From: Paenirhizobium selenitireducens ATCC BAA-1503
GTDB lineage: Bacteria > Pseudomonadota > Alphaproteobacteria > Rhizobiales > Rhizobiaceae
Direction: 5' to 3'
Assembly (NCBI RefSeq): GCF_000518785.1
Contig: NZ_JAEG01000017.1
Coordinates: forward strand, 1-64,000
Length of the DNA stretch: 64,000 bases
The notes under the pieces are model-generated. The model was not told the DNA's origin. It did not search any database and was given only the letters and a program-made list of their open reading frames with translations. The translations under genes were made by a program, and so were the position numbers. Shown one piece after another: positions 1-12,556 of this stretch. Within the stretch, counting starts at the first letter, position 1, and the number at the start of each line of letters is the position of its first letter.

Positions 1-290
1 TCTCATATCAAAACGTGACCGTCTGCGTATCATTCGTAGAAAAGCCCTAAAGCTCTTCCCGCGACGCCGCCGTCCACGTTTCTCTTTCTTCTCATCTTCA
101 ATTGTCAAAAAACAGACGACAATCAGCCGTCACAAAAACTCAACACCAAACCATCCGGTCCGGCAATCCATCAGCATCTCAGCCAATTTCTAGAGGTTTC
201 CTTAGAACGAAAGACTTCGTCGCCAGCAGCGCCGCCGCCCTCGTTCAGTGAGCGGGTTATAGTTCGACCCAATATCCCAAGTCAACAGCA
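1..290 (-). promoter_or_regulatory. Probable rRNA operon promoter and leader
   Basis: Read on the minus strand, TTGACT (285-280) and TATAAC (261-256) form a near-consensus sigma-70 promoter with an 18-base spacer. About 200 bases of non-coding leader follow toward the left edge. The leader holds the stretch around 76-108 (a TTGACAATTGAA-like block, then AGAAAGAGAAACGTGG), which I recognise from the region just upstream of rhizobial 16S rRNA genes. The 16S gene itself would lie off the left edge. The promoter boxes are seen directly; the rrn assignment is recall of the family and needs the flanking sequence. Confidence 0.65.
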
Positions 291-577
291 CCAAAACAAA
301 AAATCCGAAAAATCATGCAAGCCGTTGTTATGTAATGGATATTCAATGTCGAGACATTCCCCCGCCAGGAAATCCCCTCACGCGGCGTGAGGAACGACGC
401 CCGCAGCCCCGCCTCCGCCATGCTTCAGTCCCGGGATCTTCACAATTGCCTGCTTTACAGGACGCGATCCGCGGGTGCTGCGCTTCGGCGCGGGCCGGCC
501 AGCCGCCGTCGAATTGACGGGCGGGGCGGAAACATGCAGATGATGACGCGCCCGCACGCATGACGGACTAAGGGCCT
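291..577. other. Intergenic region with an operator-like palindrome
   Basis: No convincing gene is visible between the putative rrn promoter and the M23 peptidase. The only structure I can support is a perfect inverted repeat at 376-392, CCTCACGC-G-GCGTGAGG, with 8-bp arms about one base. It could be a binding site for a dimeric regulator or a small hairpin. It lacks a T-run, so it does not look like a terminator. Confidence 0.4.
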
Positions 578-2551
578 ATGGGAAGAACGGATGCCGGACG
601 CATGATGACGGACCGCACCATGTTGCGATCACTGGGAACCGAACCGCCGATCCTGGCGGACGGTCACCGCGCGCCCGACCGGCGCGAGATCTCGCTGCGC
701 TGGCTGTCCGGCACCTTCCTGACCGGCATCACCTCCTGCATCCTGATGGGCGTGGCGCTGTTTGCCGCGCTCGACGGCCGCCAGCAGCTGGCGATCCCCG
801 CCGAGGCCTATGCGGCGACGGGCGATGCGGCCCGCGACGGTGAGGACGCCGAGGAAGTGATGCGCGGCGGCCGGCTGCTCGGCCCGAAGATCGCCGCACG
901 CCCGGTCGACAAGGCGATCCTCGAGGTCTCGACCGTCACCCATGACGGCGAACGCGAGGTGGTGCGCCGCCAGCCGTTTGCCCATGTCAAGATGCGGCTT
1001 GCGGCCAACTACAAGACCCAGGACAATTACCCGGCCTTCGATCCGCTGGCGATCTTCGCCGCCGACGAGAAGGTCGCGCCCGCCGCCGTGCGCACGGGTA
1101 CGATCTATGGTTCGGACGTCGAATCCGAGGTCAGCCTGAAGACCACGCCTTTCCCGGTTTCGGGCAATACCCGGCCCTATGCCGGCGCCATGTCCTTCGA
1201 CGAGGTCGAGGAGAATGTCCGCACCAACGGCTCGGTGCTGACCGACGGCGCGACCCAGGTCGCCGCCCTCTACTATATCGACCCGCAGCGCTTCGACAGC
1301 GATGCGGGCGTCGATATCGGCGCCGGGCTCGCCGCCCGGGTCGTCGAGCAGAACATGAGCGTCGCCGAACCGCAGATCATGACGCCCGAGACGCCGGAAT
1401 ATGCCGACGACGTGCTTCCCGTTCGTCGCCCGCAGCCGATCGAGGCCGTGCTGGTGGCCGCCGGCTACCCGAAATCAAAGGCCGGCGACATGGCCCGCGC
1501 GCTCGTGCCCCATGCCGGTTCGCCCGACCTGTCCGAGGGCGACGTGCTGCGCATCGGTATCATCCAGCGCGGCGAGGAGGCACGCGTCGTGCGCCTCAGC
1601 CTCTATCGCCAGGGTGGCCACGTGGTGACGCTCGCGGTCAACGATGCCGGCCGCCTCATCAAGGGCGAAGAGCCGCCGCGGCTCGATGCGGTCGCCGGCG
1701 CCTTCGACGACAGTGCGCCGCAGGTGCCGAGCTCGGCCCGCGACCTGCCGCGCGTCTATGACGGCATCTACCGCGCCGCCCTCTCCTACGGCATGAACCG
1801 CGACATGACGGCACTGGTCGTGAAGCTGCTCGCCGCCAATGTCGACTTCCAGGCGCAGCTGAAGCCGACCGACACGCTCGAAGCCTTCTTCTCGGTCGAG
1901 GACGAGGCCGGCCAGGCGACCGACGAGAGCGAACTGCTCTATGTGCGCGCCCGCTTCGGCGACACGGTGACGACCTTCTACCGCTTCCAGAACCCGGACG
2001 ACAATTCGGTCGACTATTTCGACGAGAACGGCAAGTCGATCCGCCAGTTCCTGCTGCGCAATCCGGTGCCGAACGGCATCTTCAAGGGCGGCTTCGGCAT
2101 GCGCCGCCACCCGATCCTCGGTTATACCCGCATGCATACCGGCACCGACTGGGCCGCCCCCCGCGGAACCCCGATCATCGCCTCGGGCAACGGCACGGTG
2201 GAAAAGGCCGGCTGGGACAGCGGCGGCTACGGCAACCAGACGCTGATCCGCCATGCCAACGGCTATGTCACCTCCTACAACCACCAGAGCGCCATCGCCA
2301 AGGGCGTGACGGAGGGCGCCAAGGTGCGCCAGGGCCAGGTGATCGGCTATGTCGGCAATACGGGCCTGTCCACCGGTCCGCACCTGCACTACGAGCTGAT
2401 CGTCAACGGCACCAAGGTCGATCCCTTGCGCGTCCGCCTGCCCGGCGGCAAGTCGCTGGAGGGCGAAACGCTGGCCAAGTTCGAGGCGGAGCGCCAGCGC
2501 ATCGACGCCCTGCTGACCGGCGGCAAGCCGGCCGAAGTCGCCAGCAACTGA
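578..2551 (+). CDS. M23 family metallopeptidase (murein endopeptidase)
   Basis: This 657-residue protein should cut peptide cross-links of peptidoglycan in the periplasm. One hydrophobic segment at about residues 44-66 after a charged N-terminus acts as an uncleaved anchor or signal. A long variable region (about 90-480) follows, then a C-terminal peptidase M23/LytM domain at about 510-625. The zinc-binding signature is present: the HTGTDW motif (H and D) and the HLHYE motif. Later in-frame ATGs at 602, 605 and 620 are possible starts, and no strong Shine-Dalgarno sequence decides between them. The gene is transcribed alone toward clpB and shares a bidirectional terminator with it. Confidence 0.9.
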   Translation: MGRTDAGRMMTDRTMLRSLGTEPPILADGHRAPDRREISLRWLSGTFLTGITSCILMGVALFAALDGRQQLAIPAEAYAATGDAARDGEDAEEVMRGGRLLGPKIAARPVDKAILEVSTVTHDGEREVVRRQPFAHVKMRLAANYKTQDNYPAFDPLAIFAADEKVAPAAVRTGTIYGSDVESEVSLKTTPFPVSGNTRPYAGAMSFDEVEENVRTNGSVLTDGATQVAALYYIDPQRFDSDAGVDIGAGLAARVVEQNMSVAEPQIMTPETPEYADDVLPVRRPQPIEAVLVAAGYPKSKAGDMARALVPHAGSPDLSEGDVLRIGIIQRGEEARVVRLSLYRQGGHVVTLAVNDAGRLIKGEEPPRLDAVAGAFDDSAPQVPSSARDLPRVYDGIYRAALSYGMNRDMTALVVKLLAANVDFQAQLKPTDTLEAFFSVEDEAGQATDESELLYVRARFGDTVTTFYRFQNPDDNSVDYFDENGKSIRQFLLRNPVPNGIFKGGFGMRRHPILGYTRMHTGTDWAAPRGTPIIASGNGTVEKAGWDSGGYGNQTLIRHANGYVTSYNHQSAIAKGVTEGAKVRQGQVIGYVGNTGLSTGPHLHYELIVNGTKVDPLRVRLPGGKSLEGETLAKFEAERQRIDALLTGGKPAEVASN

Positions 2552-2631
2552 CGCCGGCAGCGGAGGCGGGCCAGCGCGACCGCCCGCGGCGAAGGAAACG
2601 CCGTCTCCGATCTTGCCCCTCGAAGTCGACA

Positions 2632-2670
2632 GGAAAAAAGGCGGCCCCATGGGGACCGCCTTTGTCTTTT
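2632..2670. terminator. Bidirectional terminator between M23 gene and clpB
   Basis: The hairpin arms are GGCGG-CCCC and GGGG-CCGCC around a CAT loop. There is an A-run on the left and a T-rich run (tttgtctttt) on the right, so it can act on both converging transcripts, the M23 gene from the left and clpB from the right. Confidence 0.8.
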
Positions 2671-2691
2671 CTCGGCCTTTGGTCGCCCGGA

Positions 2692-5295
<2,604 letters not shown>

Positions 5296-5403
5296 CGTGC
5301 CTGTCTCCGGTAGCCGCCCTGCCCGTTCGGCACAGCGCGGCGGTTGAGATGGGGCCCCCTGACAAGGCGAACCCCGTGGGACGTCGCCGTCCCTCTAACC
5401 GAG

Positions 5404-5432
5404 ATATGGGGACGGATTTTCGCTGTTTAAAG
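5404..5432 (-). promoter_or_regulatory. Sigma-32 (RpoH)-type promoter of clpB
   Basis: On the minus strand CTTTAAA (5432-5426), a 14-base spacer and CCCCATAT (5411-5404) match the heat-shock consensus CTTGAAA-N11-16-CCCCATNT at all but one position. It lies 109 bases upstream of the clpB ATG, as expected for a heat-shock chaperone gene. Confidence 0.75.
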
Positions 5433-5551
5433 AGCGATTTGGGGCAAAAGTTCAGGGATTGACGAACGGCAAGACCAGCGGGGGTCGGGCATGAACCCAC
5501 ACGCCGGAACGGAGGGCGATCACCGCCCGTATTCCCGTCCCCTGAAAGCAG

Positions 5552-5590
5552 AAAACCCCTCCTTCCGGAAGGAAGAAGGGGTCTTTGACG
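5552..5590 (-). terminator. Terminator downstream of the DUF4167 gene
   Basis: On the minus strand the hairpin ACCCCTTCTTCCTTCC / GGAAGGAGGGGT is followed by TTTTCTGC. It begins about 20 bases after the stop codon of the DUF4167 gene and separates it from the clpB promoter. Confidence 0.75.
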
Positions 5591-5608
5591 AATGGTCGCC
5601 TTTTCCGA

Positions 5609-6361
5609 TCACTCGGAAGGGGCAAGCACCGGTTCCGGCGCATCGGCAGCGGCTTCGCCGCCTTCCGCACCCTCTTCGCCGGCAGCGCGGCGCGGCTGGC
5701 GACGCGGGCGACCCGCGGCATTGCGACGGCGTGGCAGGCGCTCGCCCGAACCGTCGGCAGCGCTTTCGGCGGCAGCGACAACGGCTTCGGCGGGCATCTC
5801 CTCCAGCACCGGCTGGGGACCGGAACCAGCGATCTCGACTTCGCGGCGCGGCCGCGGCTGAGCCTGGGGCCGCTGCGGTTGCTGCTGCGGTTGCGGCTGG
5901 GGCCGCGGTTGCGGCCGCTGCTGTTGCTGCGGCTGGGCAGCCTGGGCACCGACCGTCGGCTCGTCCATGCCGTCCATGTCGTCGCCATCGCGGTCGTTGT
6001 AATCGTTGCGGTCGTCCCGCTCGTCGCGGTCGTCGCGCTCGTCACGATCGTCGCGCTGGAAGCGTTCCTGCATCTGCGCCTGGGCGGCCGCGATGATGCG
6101 GTTGTAGTGCTCGGCGTGCTGCAGGTAGTTTTCCGCCATGACCCGGTCGCCGGCGCTCTGTGCGTCACGGGCCAGGGTCGTATATTTCTCGGCGATATGC
6201 TGGGCCGTGCCGCGGATCTTCACGTCGGGGCCGGAGCTGTCATACGTCCGCGTCAGCGGGTTGGCACCCTTGCGGTTGAAATTACCGCTATTACCGCCAC
6301 CACCACCGCCGCCGCCACTGTTACGCCCGCGACCACGCTTGTTCTGCTGTCCTGGCCTCAT
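5609..6361 (-). CDS. DUF4167 domain protein
   Basis: This 250-residue protein belongs to a family of unknown function common in Rhizobiales. The N-terminus is basic and glycine-rich (GRGRNSGGGG type). The conserved DUF4167 block at about residues 30-105 includes LTRTYDSSGPDVKIRGTA and AENYLQHAEHY. After that the protein becomes low complexity: repeated RDERDD units, a Q/P-rich tract and an R/A-rich tail. The composition suggests an RNA- or nucleic-acid-associated protein, but that is inference. It is separated from prmC by 332 bases and has its own terminator. Confidence 0.85.
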   Translation of the reverse strand: MRPGQQNKRGRGRNSGGGGGGGGNSGNFNRKGANPLTRTYDSSGPDVKIRGTAQHIAEKYTTLARDAQSAGDRVMAENYLQHAEHYNRIIAAAQAQMQERFQRDDRDERDDRDERDDRNDYNDRDGDDMDGMDEPTVGAQAAQPQQQQRPQPRPQPQPQQQPQRPQAQPRPRREVEIAGSGPQPVLEEMPAEAVVAAAESAADGSGERLPRRRNAAGRPRRQPRRAAGEEGAEGGEAAADAPEPVLAPSE

Positions 6362-6693
6362 CGATACTTCACCTGAATTCTTCTGTTGTGCTGATAGATG
6401 GCAACGCTGTTGGTTCTGGTTTGGACCGGACCAAGGCTGTGCGCGCCGCGGGCATACTGCGCCATCGCTTTCGTGCCGCTGGTGATAGTCAAGTTTACTG
6501 AGTTACGCACCGGGGTTTGCTCGTCCCGTGAAGCCCAGTCACGAGCCTAAATCGCGGCAAACCCAGACCCGAACGAATCTCGTTCATTCCCTGCTGCCCG
6601 TTGCGTGCCCGCAAACTATTACGCTTCATTGGGAAAACCAAGCCTTTTCTTTCAACAGCCCGAATATCCTGAGCATACGCAGCAAATCGCAGA

Positions 6694-7563
6694 CTAGCCG
6701 GCAAATCTGAACAACAGGACCCGATCATTGCCGCCATAGTCGCGATGCTGCTCGAGAAGAGAAAAACCACTGTGTTCAAAGAGTTGCGTGACGCTTTGTC
6801 TCTGGTCATAGCCGATTTCGACTCCCACCAGCCCCTCTGCAAGCAGATGTTGCGCTGCATTTTCCGCGATCGCGCGATAGGCGACAAGGCCGCCCTCGCC
6901 GCCGTCGAGCGCCGCGCGGGGGTCGTAATCGCGAACGTCGGGCGCCAGAGCATCGACCACTTCTGTGGGTATATAGGGCGGATTTGACACGATGATGTCG
7001 AAGCGCTCTTCGATCGCTGCGAACCAGGCGCTTTCGCGCGTGTCGAATCTGTCGGCCACGCCATTGAGATGGGCATTGGCGGCCGCGGTTTTGAGGGCTC
7101 CCGGCGAAATATCGCTGCCAAGCGCCTGCGCCTTCGGGCATTCCTTCAGCAAGGCGAGCGCGATCGCCCCGGTCCCCGTGCCCAGGTCGAGGATCCGGGC
7201 GCTGCCCTTTTCCGCCACGATGCGCTGCAGGTGCGGGAGAACCGTGTCGACGAGGATTTCGGTATCGGGCCGCGGCTCCAGCGTATCCGGCGACAGCGTG
7301 AGATCGAGCCCGTGGAATTCGCGGTGGCCGAGAATGCGGTGCACGGGTTCGTGTCTCAGCCTCCGCGCCACGGCATCGGCAATCTTCGCGCGCTCGCTCT
7401 CCGTCACCGGCCGGTCGGCCTGGGTGAACACTTCGGTGGTGGACAGCCCAAGCAGGCCGCCGAGCAGGATCCGCGTCTCGATCGCCGCATCGGCAAAGCC
7501 CGCATCATGAAGCGCTGCCCGCGTCTCGGCGACGACCGCACCGAGCGTTAGGGCCCCGCTCAC
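6694..7563 (-). CDS. prmC: Peptide chain release factor N(5)-glutamine methyltransferase
   Basis: PrmC (HemK) methylates the glutamine of the GGQ motif in class I release factors. This 289-residue protein has the N-terminal helical domain (1-80), the SAM-binding motif [15 protein letters not shown] near residue 124, and the diagnostic NPPY active-site motif in [13 protein letters not shown] near residue 190. Its start overlaps the stop of prfA by 4 bases, so writer and substrate are translated from one message, the usual arrangement. Confidence 0.96.
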   Translation of the reverse strand: MSGALTLGAVVAETRAALHDAGFADAAIETRILLGGLLGLSTTEVFTQADRPVTESERAKIADAVARRLRHEPVHRILGHREFHGLDLTLSPDTLEPRPDTEILVDTVLPHLQRIVAEKGSARILDLGTGTGAIALALLKECPKAQALGSDISPGALKTAAANAHLNGVADRFDTRESAWFAAIEERFDIIVSNPPYIPTEVVDALAPDVRDYDPRAALDGGEGGLVAYRAIAENAAQHLLAEGLVGVEIGYDQRQSVTQLFEHSGFSLLEQHRDYGGNDRVLLFRFAG

Positions 7564-8639
7564 GTCTGCTCGCCGAGCTGGGCGAGCTGGCCCGCCTGGT
7601 AGTCGGCGATCAGCGCATCGACCATCTCGTCGATGTCGCCCTCCATCATCCGGTCCAGCTTGTAGAGCGTCAGGTTGATGCGGTGATCGGTAACGCGGCC
7701 CTGCGGGAAGTTGTAGGTGCGGATGCGCTCGGAGCGGTCGCCCGAGCCTACCTGGCTCTTGCGGTCGGCCGAACGTTCGCTGTCGGTGCGCTGCCGCTCC
7801 ATGTCGTAGAGCCTGGAGCGCAGCACCTGCATCGCCTTGGCGCGGTTCTGGTGCTGCGATTTTTCCGACGAGGTGACGACCAGCCCGGTCGGCAGATGGG
7901 TGATGCGCACCGCCGAGTCGGTGGTGTTGACGTGCTGGCCGCCGGCGCCCGACGAACGCATGGTGTCGATGCGGATGTCTTCCGCGCGCACCTCGATGTC
8001 GATCTCCTCGGCCTCCGGCAGCACGGCGACGGTGGCAGCCGAGGTGTGGATGCGGCCGCTCGCCTCGGTTTCCGGCACGCGCTGCACGCGGTGCACGCCG
8101 GATTCGAACTTGAGCTTGGAGAACACGCCGCGCCCGGAAATCGTCGCGATGATTTCCTTGTAGCCGCCGGCCTCCCCTTCGCTGGCCGACAGAACCTCGA
8201 CCTTCCAGCCCTTGGTCGAGGCGAAGCGCTCGTACATGCGGAACAGGTCGCCGGCGAAAAGGGCCGCTTCCGATCCGCCGGTACCGGCGCGGATTTCCAG
8301 GATCGCGCTTTTCTCGTCGGCGGCGTCCTTCGGCAGGAGCAGGATCTGCATGTCCTTTTCCAGGCCCTCGATACGCGCCTCGACCTCCGGCATCTCCATC
8401 TCGGCCAGGTCGCGCATCTCGCGGTCGGTGCCCTTGTCGGACAGGAGCGCCTTCAGGCCCGCCAGCTCGGCGATCGCCGCCTCGTATTCGCGGATCTTCT
8501 TCACCACCGGCTGCAGCTCGGAATATTCCGAGGCCAGCTTGACATAGACGTCGGCCGCCGGCCCCGCCGACATGCGTGCCTCTATCTCGCCAAACCGGCG
8601 TTCGAGTTCACGCATTTTCTCGACAGGAAGCTTCGCCAC
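7560..8639 (-). CDS. prfA: Peptide chain release factor 1
   Basis: RF1 recognises UAA and UAG stop codons. At 359 residues it has normal length. The GGQ loop is seen as [18 protein letters not shown] near residue 230 and is the target of PrmC encoded just downstream. The codon-recognition domain and the acidic PCRF domain are in the normal order. It lies 23 bases downstream of ptsP, so ptsP-prfA-prmC probably form one operon. Confidence 0.97.
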   Translation of the reverse strand: MAKLPVEKMRELERRFGEIEARMSAGPAADVYVKLASEYSELQPVVKKIREYEAAIAELAGLKALLSDKGTDREMRDLAEMEMPEVEARIEGLEKDMQILLLPKDAADEKSAILEIRAGTGGSEAALFAGDLFRMYERFASTKGWKVEVLSASEGEAGGYKEIIATISGRGVFSKLKFESGVHRVQRVPETEASGRIHTSAATVAVLPEAEEIDIEVRAEDIRIDTMRSSGAGGQHVNTTDSAVRITHLPTGLVVTSSEKSQHQNRAKAMQVLRSRLYDMERQRTDSERSADRKSQVGSGDRSERIRTYNFPQGRVTDHRINLTLYKLDRMMEGDIDEMVDALIADYQAGQLAQLGEQT

Positions 8640-8662
8640 CCTTTACTCCACATAAGATTCGG

Positions 8663-10930
8663 TCAGAGGGGAATATTGTTGTCTTCGGCAAAGCCGACCA
8701 GGATGTCCCGGAGCGGCAGGTGCGAATGATGATCGTCCAGCGCCGCGTTGAGCTCCCGGCTGAGCTGCTCCACGTCGAGCCCCAGCAGCATCGCCTTGAC
8801 CGGACCGATCGAGGTCGGCGACATCGAGATCGAGCGGAAGCCGATGCCGAGCAGCGCCATGGCAGGGAGCGGCTTGCCGGCCATCTCGCCACACAGCGTC
8901 ACCGATGTCTCGTGCCGATCGGCAGCCCTGACGATATCGCGCAGGATCCTGAGGAACGGCCGGCCCAGCACGTCGAAACGATCGGAAACGCGCGCATTGC
9001 CGCGATCGACCGCCATGGTGAACTGGAAAAGGTCGTTGGAACCGACGGAAACGAAGTCGACCTCCTGCATCAGCTCGTCGAGCTGCCACATCAGCGCCGG
9101 CACTTCCAGCATGGCGCCGAACTGCAGCTTCTTCGGCAGCGGATGGCCGAACTTCGAGAGGTGCTGGACCTCCTTCTGCATCAGCTCGCGCACCGCCCGG
9201 ATTTCGCCGACCTCGGTTACCATCGGCAGCATCATCTTGAGTTCCGCGCCGGCGGCCGCCTTCAGCAGCGCACGCAGCTGGGTGCGCAACAGGCCGGGCC
9301 GGTCGAGCGACAGGCGGATCGCCCGCCAGCCGAGAGCCGGGTTTTCCTCTTCATGACCGCGGAAATAGGAGACCACCTTGTCGCCGCCAATGTCGAGCGT
9401 GCGGAAGGTCACCGGGCGCCCGCCGGACTGGCGAAGCACGCTGCGGTAGAAGCTCTCCTGCTCCTCACCCTTGGGCATGGTCGAGGAGATCATGAACTGC
9501 AGTTCGGTGCGGAACAGGCCGATACCCTCGGCGCCCGATTCGGCAAGCTGCGGCAGATCGACCAGCAGGCCGGCATTCATCTGCAGGGTGATGCGCTTGC
9601 CGTCCTTGGTGATCGGCTCGACGTCGCGCAGCGCGCGGAACTGTTCCTGCCGGCGGGCCCGGAGCTTGACCTTTTCCTCATAGGCCTTCTGCAGGTCGGC
9701 CACCGGGCGGACATGCACCTTGCCGTCGTCTCCGTCGATGATCACCGGATCGCCGTTTTCGGCGAGCGCCACGGCACCGGTCGCCTGGCCGACCACGGCA
9801 ATGCCCATGGCGCGCGCCACGATCACCACATGGCTGGTCACCGCGCCTTCTTCCAGCACCAGACCGCGCAGGTTGGCGCGCGGATAATCGAGCAGCTCGG
9901 CCGCCCCCATGGCGCGGGCAAAGACGATCGCGTCGGCCGGAAAGCCCTCGGTCTGGCTGTGCGGCGAAAAGCCGGTCAGCTGGCGCAGCAGGCGGTTGGC
10001 CAGGTCGTCGAAATCATGCATCCGCTCGCGCAGATAGGGATCCGTCAGGCGGATCATGCGCGCCTTGGTGTCGCTCTGAACCTTCTCGACCGCGGCTTCC
10101 GCAGTAAGCCCGTTGTGGATCGCCTCTTCCATGCGCCGGACCCAGCCCTGGTCGTGGGCAAACATCCGGTAGGTCTCGAGCACGTCGCGGTGCTCGCCCT
10201 CCATCGACACTTCACGCCGCGACAGCATGTCGTCGATCGAAATGCGCAGCGAACCGAGCGCGTCGGCAAGCCGGCGGATTTCCGTCTCGGTGTCTTCGTT
10301 CAGCAGGTTGGTGACGACGATGCGCGGCTCGTGCAGCACGACATAACCGAGCCCGATGCCTTCATTGTATCCGTCGCCGTCGATCGACACCGCCCGCGTC
10401 AGGTCGAGTTCGAGACCGGGACGGGTGATCTTCTTCAGTTCGCCGGTCGCAATCATCTCGGCCAGCACCATGGCGGTGGTTTCGAGCGCTTCAAGCTCGT
10501 CCTCCCGATAGTTGCGCTGCGCCTTGTTCTGCACGACGAGAACGCCCAAACTGCGACCGGCGCGCAGGATCGGCACGCCGAGGAAGGAATGATAGATTTC
10601 CTCGCCCGTTTCCGGCAGGTAGCGGAAGGCCGGGTGCGCCTGGGCGTCGGAGAGGTTGAGCGGCTGGGCGGAGGCCGCGATGGTGCCGACCAGGCCCTGG
10701 CCCATCTTCAGCTGGGCGAGGTGGACGGCATCCTTGTTGAGGCCTTCGGTGGCGTAGAGTTCGAGCACGCCGTCGGCGCGCAGCACGTAGGCCGAGCACA
10801 CTTCCGCGACCATGTTGCTCGCGATCTGGCGAACGATCTGGTCAAGGCGCTCCTGTGGCTCGAGCGGCTCCGCCATCAATTCGCGCAACCGCTTGAGGAG
10901 GACGCGCGGACCCGCGGAAAGGTCTCTCAT
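8663..10930 (-). CDS. ptsP: Phosphoenolpyruvate-protein phosphotransferase, nitrogen PTS enzyme I
   Basis: EI-Ntr transfers phosphate from PEP to NPr and so to EIIA-Ntr, signalling nitrogen and potassium status. The 755-residue protein has an N-terminal GAF domain (about 20-160), a PEP-utiliser N domain, the phospho-histidine motif TSHVVIVARAMG near residue 370, and the C-terminal TIM-barrel PEP-binding domain with FRTLDIGGDK and GIGLFRTE. The GAF domain distinguishes it from sugar-PTS enzyme I. The gene starts 89 bases downstream of the lysC stop and heads the prfA-prmC run. Confidence 0.96.
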   Translation of the reverse strand: MRDLSAGPRVLLKRLRELMAEPLEPQERLDQIVRQIASNMVAEVCSAYVLRADGVLELYATEGLNKDAVHLAQLKMGQGLVGTIAASAQPLNLSDAQAHPAFRYLPETGEEIYHSFLGVPILRAGRSLGVLVVQNKAQRNYREDELEALETTAMVLAEMIATGELKKITRPGLELDLTRAVSIDGDGYNEGIGLGYVVLHEPRIVVTNLLNEDTETEIRRLADALGSLRISIDDMLSRREVSMEGEHRDVLETYRMFAHDQGWVRRMEEAIHNGLTAEAAVEKVQSDTKARMIRLTDPYLRERMHDFDDLANRLLRQLTGFSPHSQTEGFPADAIVFARAMGAAELLDYPRANLRGLVLEEGAVTSHVVIVARAMGIAVVGQATGAVALAENGDPVIIDGDDGKVHVRPVADLQKAYEEKVKLRARRQEQFRALRDVEPITKDGKRITLQMNAGLLVDLPQLAESGAEGIGLFRTELQFMISSTMPKGEEQESFYRSVLRQSGGRPVTFRTLDIGGDKVVSYFRGHEEENPALGWRAIRLSLDRPGLLRTQLRALLKAAAGAELKMMLPMVTEVGEIRAVRELMQKEVQHLSKFGHPLPKKLQFGAMLEVPALMWQLDELMQEVDFVSVGSNDLFQFTMAVDRGNARVSDRFDVLGRPFLRILRDIVRAADRHETSVTLCGEMAGKPLPAMALLGIGFRSISMSPTSIGPVKAMLLGLDVEQLSRELNAALDDHHSHLPLRDILVGFAEDNNIPL

Positions 10931-11019
10931 GCGTGCATTCTCCCGAAGTCGTCATTGGGTCGGGCGGCCTCGCCGCCCGTGTCACAAACGACGAGGAGGG
11001 CGAATTCCGCTTTAGAGAA

Positions 11020-12294
11020 TCAATTCTTATCGAGGCCGTAGCAGGAATGCAAAGTCCGAACGGCGAGTTCGGCATAAGGCCCGTCGATCAGGATCGAAAT
11101 CTTGATTTCCGAGGTGGTGATCGCCTTGATGTTGATGCCCTTCTCGGCGAGCGCCTTGAAGGCCGTGGCAGCGACGCCGGCATGGCTGCGCATGCCGATG
11201 CCGATGACCGAGACCTTCACCAGGCCCTTTTCGCTCTGCACGACGTCGTAGCCGATCTTGTCCTTGTTGTCGCCGAGCACGGAAAGCGCCTTGTCGACGT
11301 CGCCCGACGGAACGGTAAACGTCATGTCGGTGCGGGTGCCGTCTTCCGAGATGTTCTGGACGATCATGTCGACATTGATATGTGCCTCGGCCAGCGGCCC
11401 GAAGATCGCCGCGGAAACGCCCGGCCGGTCGGCGAGCCGACGCAGCGAGATCTGCGCTTCATCCTTGGCATAGGCAATACCGGTGACTACTTCCTGTTCC
11501 ACGATCTCTTCCTCATCGCAAATCAACGTACCGGGCGGGTTCAACAGATCGCCCATGCCCGGTGCATCGGGATCTTCGAAGCTCGAGCGCACGAAGGTGC
11601 GCACCTTGTGGACCATGGCAAGCTCCACCGAGCGCACCTGCAGCACCTTGGCGCCGAGCGAGGCCATTTCCAGCATTTCCTCGAAGGCGATCTTCTTCAG
11701 CCGCCGCGCCTTCGGCTCGATGCGCGGGTCGGTCGTGTAGACGCCGTCGACGTCGGTGTAGATGTCGCAGCGGTCGGCCTTGATGCCGGCGGCGATCGCC
11801 ACGGCCGAAGTGTCGGAGCCGCCGCGGCCGAGCGTGGCGATGCGGTTGTCCGGGCCGATGCCCTGGAAGCCGGCGACGACAGCCACCTGGCCCTCGCCCA
11901 TGCGGCGGATGATGTCGGCGCCGTCGATTTCCTGGATGCGGGCCGCCCCATGCGCATTGTCCGTCTTGATGGCGATCTGCCAGCCCTGCCAGGAGCGGGC
12001 ATTGATGCCCATCGACTGCAGCGCGATGGCGAGAAGCCCGGAGGTCACCTGTTCGCCCGAGGCAACGATCGCGTCATATTCGCGCGCGTCATAAAACGGC
12101 GAATCCGCGCCGGCCACCTTCGGCATGGTCTGCACCCAGTCGACCAGCTCATTGGTCTTGCCGGACATGGCCGAGACGACGACAGCCACCTCGTGGCCCG
12201 CATCGACCTCGCGTTTGACATGCCGGGCAACATTGTAGATGCGTTCGAGATTGGCGACGGAGGTTCCGCCGAATTTCATCACGATGCGAGCCAT
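11020..12294 (-). CDS. lysC: Aspartate kinase
   Basis: This enzyme phosphorylates aspartate as the first step toward lysine, threonine, methionine and diaminopimelate. The 424-residue protein has the N-terminal signature KFGGTSVAN, the active-site block GRGGSDTSAVAIAAG near residue 160 and DVDGVYTTDPR near 184. Two ACT domains follow from about 260 to the end and bind the feedback amino acid. Length and layout match alphaproteobacterial LysC. It is followed closely by ptsP. Confidence 0.97.
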   Translation of the reverse strand: MARIVMKFGGTSVANLERIYNVARHVKREVDAGHEVAVVVSAMSGKTNELVDWVQTMPKVAGADSPFYDAREYDAIVASGEQVTSGLLAIALQSMGINARSWQGWQIAIKTDNAHGAARIQEIDGADIIRRMGEGQVAVVAGFQGIGPDNRIATLGRGGSDTSAVAIAAGIKADRCDIYTDVDGVYTTDPRIEPKARRLKKIAFEEMLEMASLGAKVLQVRSVELAMVHKVRTFVRSSFEDPDAPGMGDLLNPPGTLICDEEEIVEQEVVTGIAYAKDEAQISLRRLADRPGVSAAIFGPLAEAHINVDMIVQNISEDGTRTDMTFTVPSGDVDKALSVLGDNKDKIGYDVVQSEKGLVKVSVIGIGMRSHAGVAATAFKALAEKGINIKAITTSEIKISILIDGPYAELAVRTLHSCYGLDKN

Positions 12295-12507
12295 GCCTTC
12301 GATACCGTCACGCTGATGGACGCCCGCCGGCGTCCTTTTTGAGAACCGCCCGAAAACATCTGACCGGGCGAAGTTGCGGTCTCATATCGAAAACGGCGGG
12401 CAAGTTCAATGGGCGCGGCGGCATGGCCTTTCGGGGAGCGGCGCGCGGCAGCCATCACCGCTTGTGCGCGCATCGGCAGCGGGCCCGACGCAAATAGCCG
12501 GACGCAA

Positions 12508-12533
12508 GAACGGCGGCCTTACAGCCGCCGTTC
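12508..12533 (-). terminator. Terminator-like hairpin after the SH3 protein gene
   Basis: A perfect 10-bp stem GAACGGCGGC / GCCGCCGTTC about a 6-base loop lies 24 bases past the stop codon of the SH3 gene. The T-run on the minus strand is short, so termination is likely but not certain. Confidence 0.55.
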
Positions 12534-12556
12534 GCTCTTCTGACGTCACCCCCGGC

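Noticed and set aside
8576..11041. Long plus-strand frame opposite ptsP
   Set aside because: Antisense shadow of a GC-rich gene with no domain; ptsP on the other strand is complete and well conserved.
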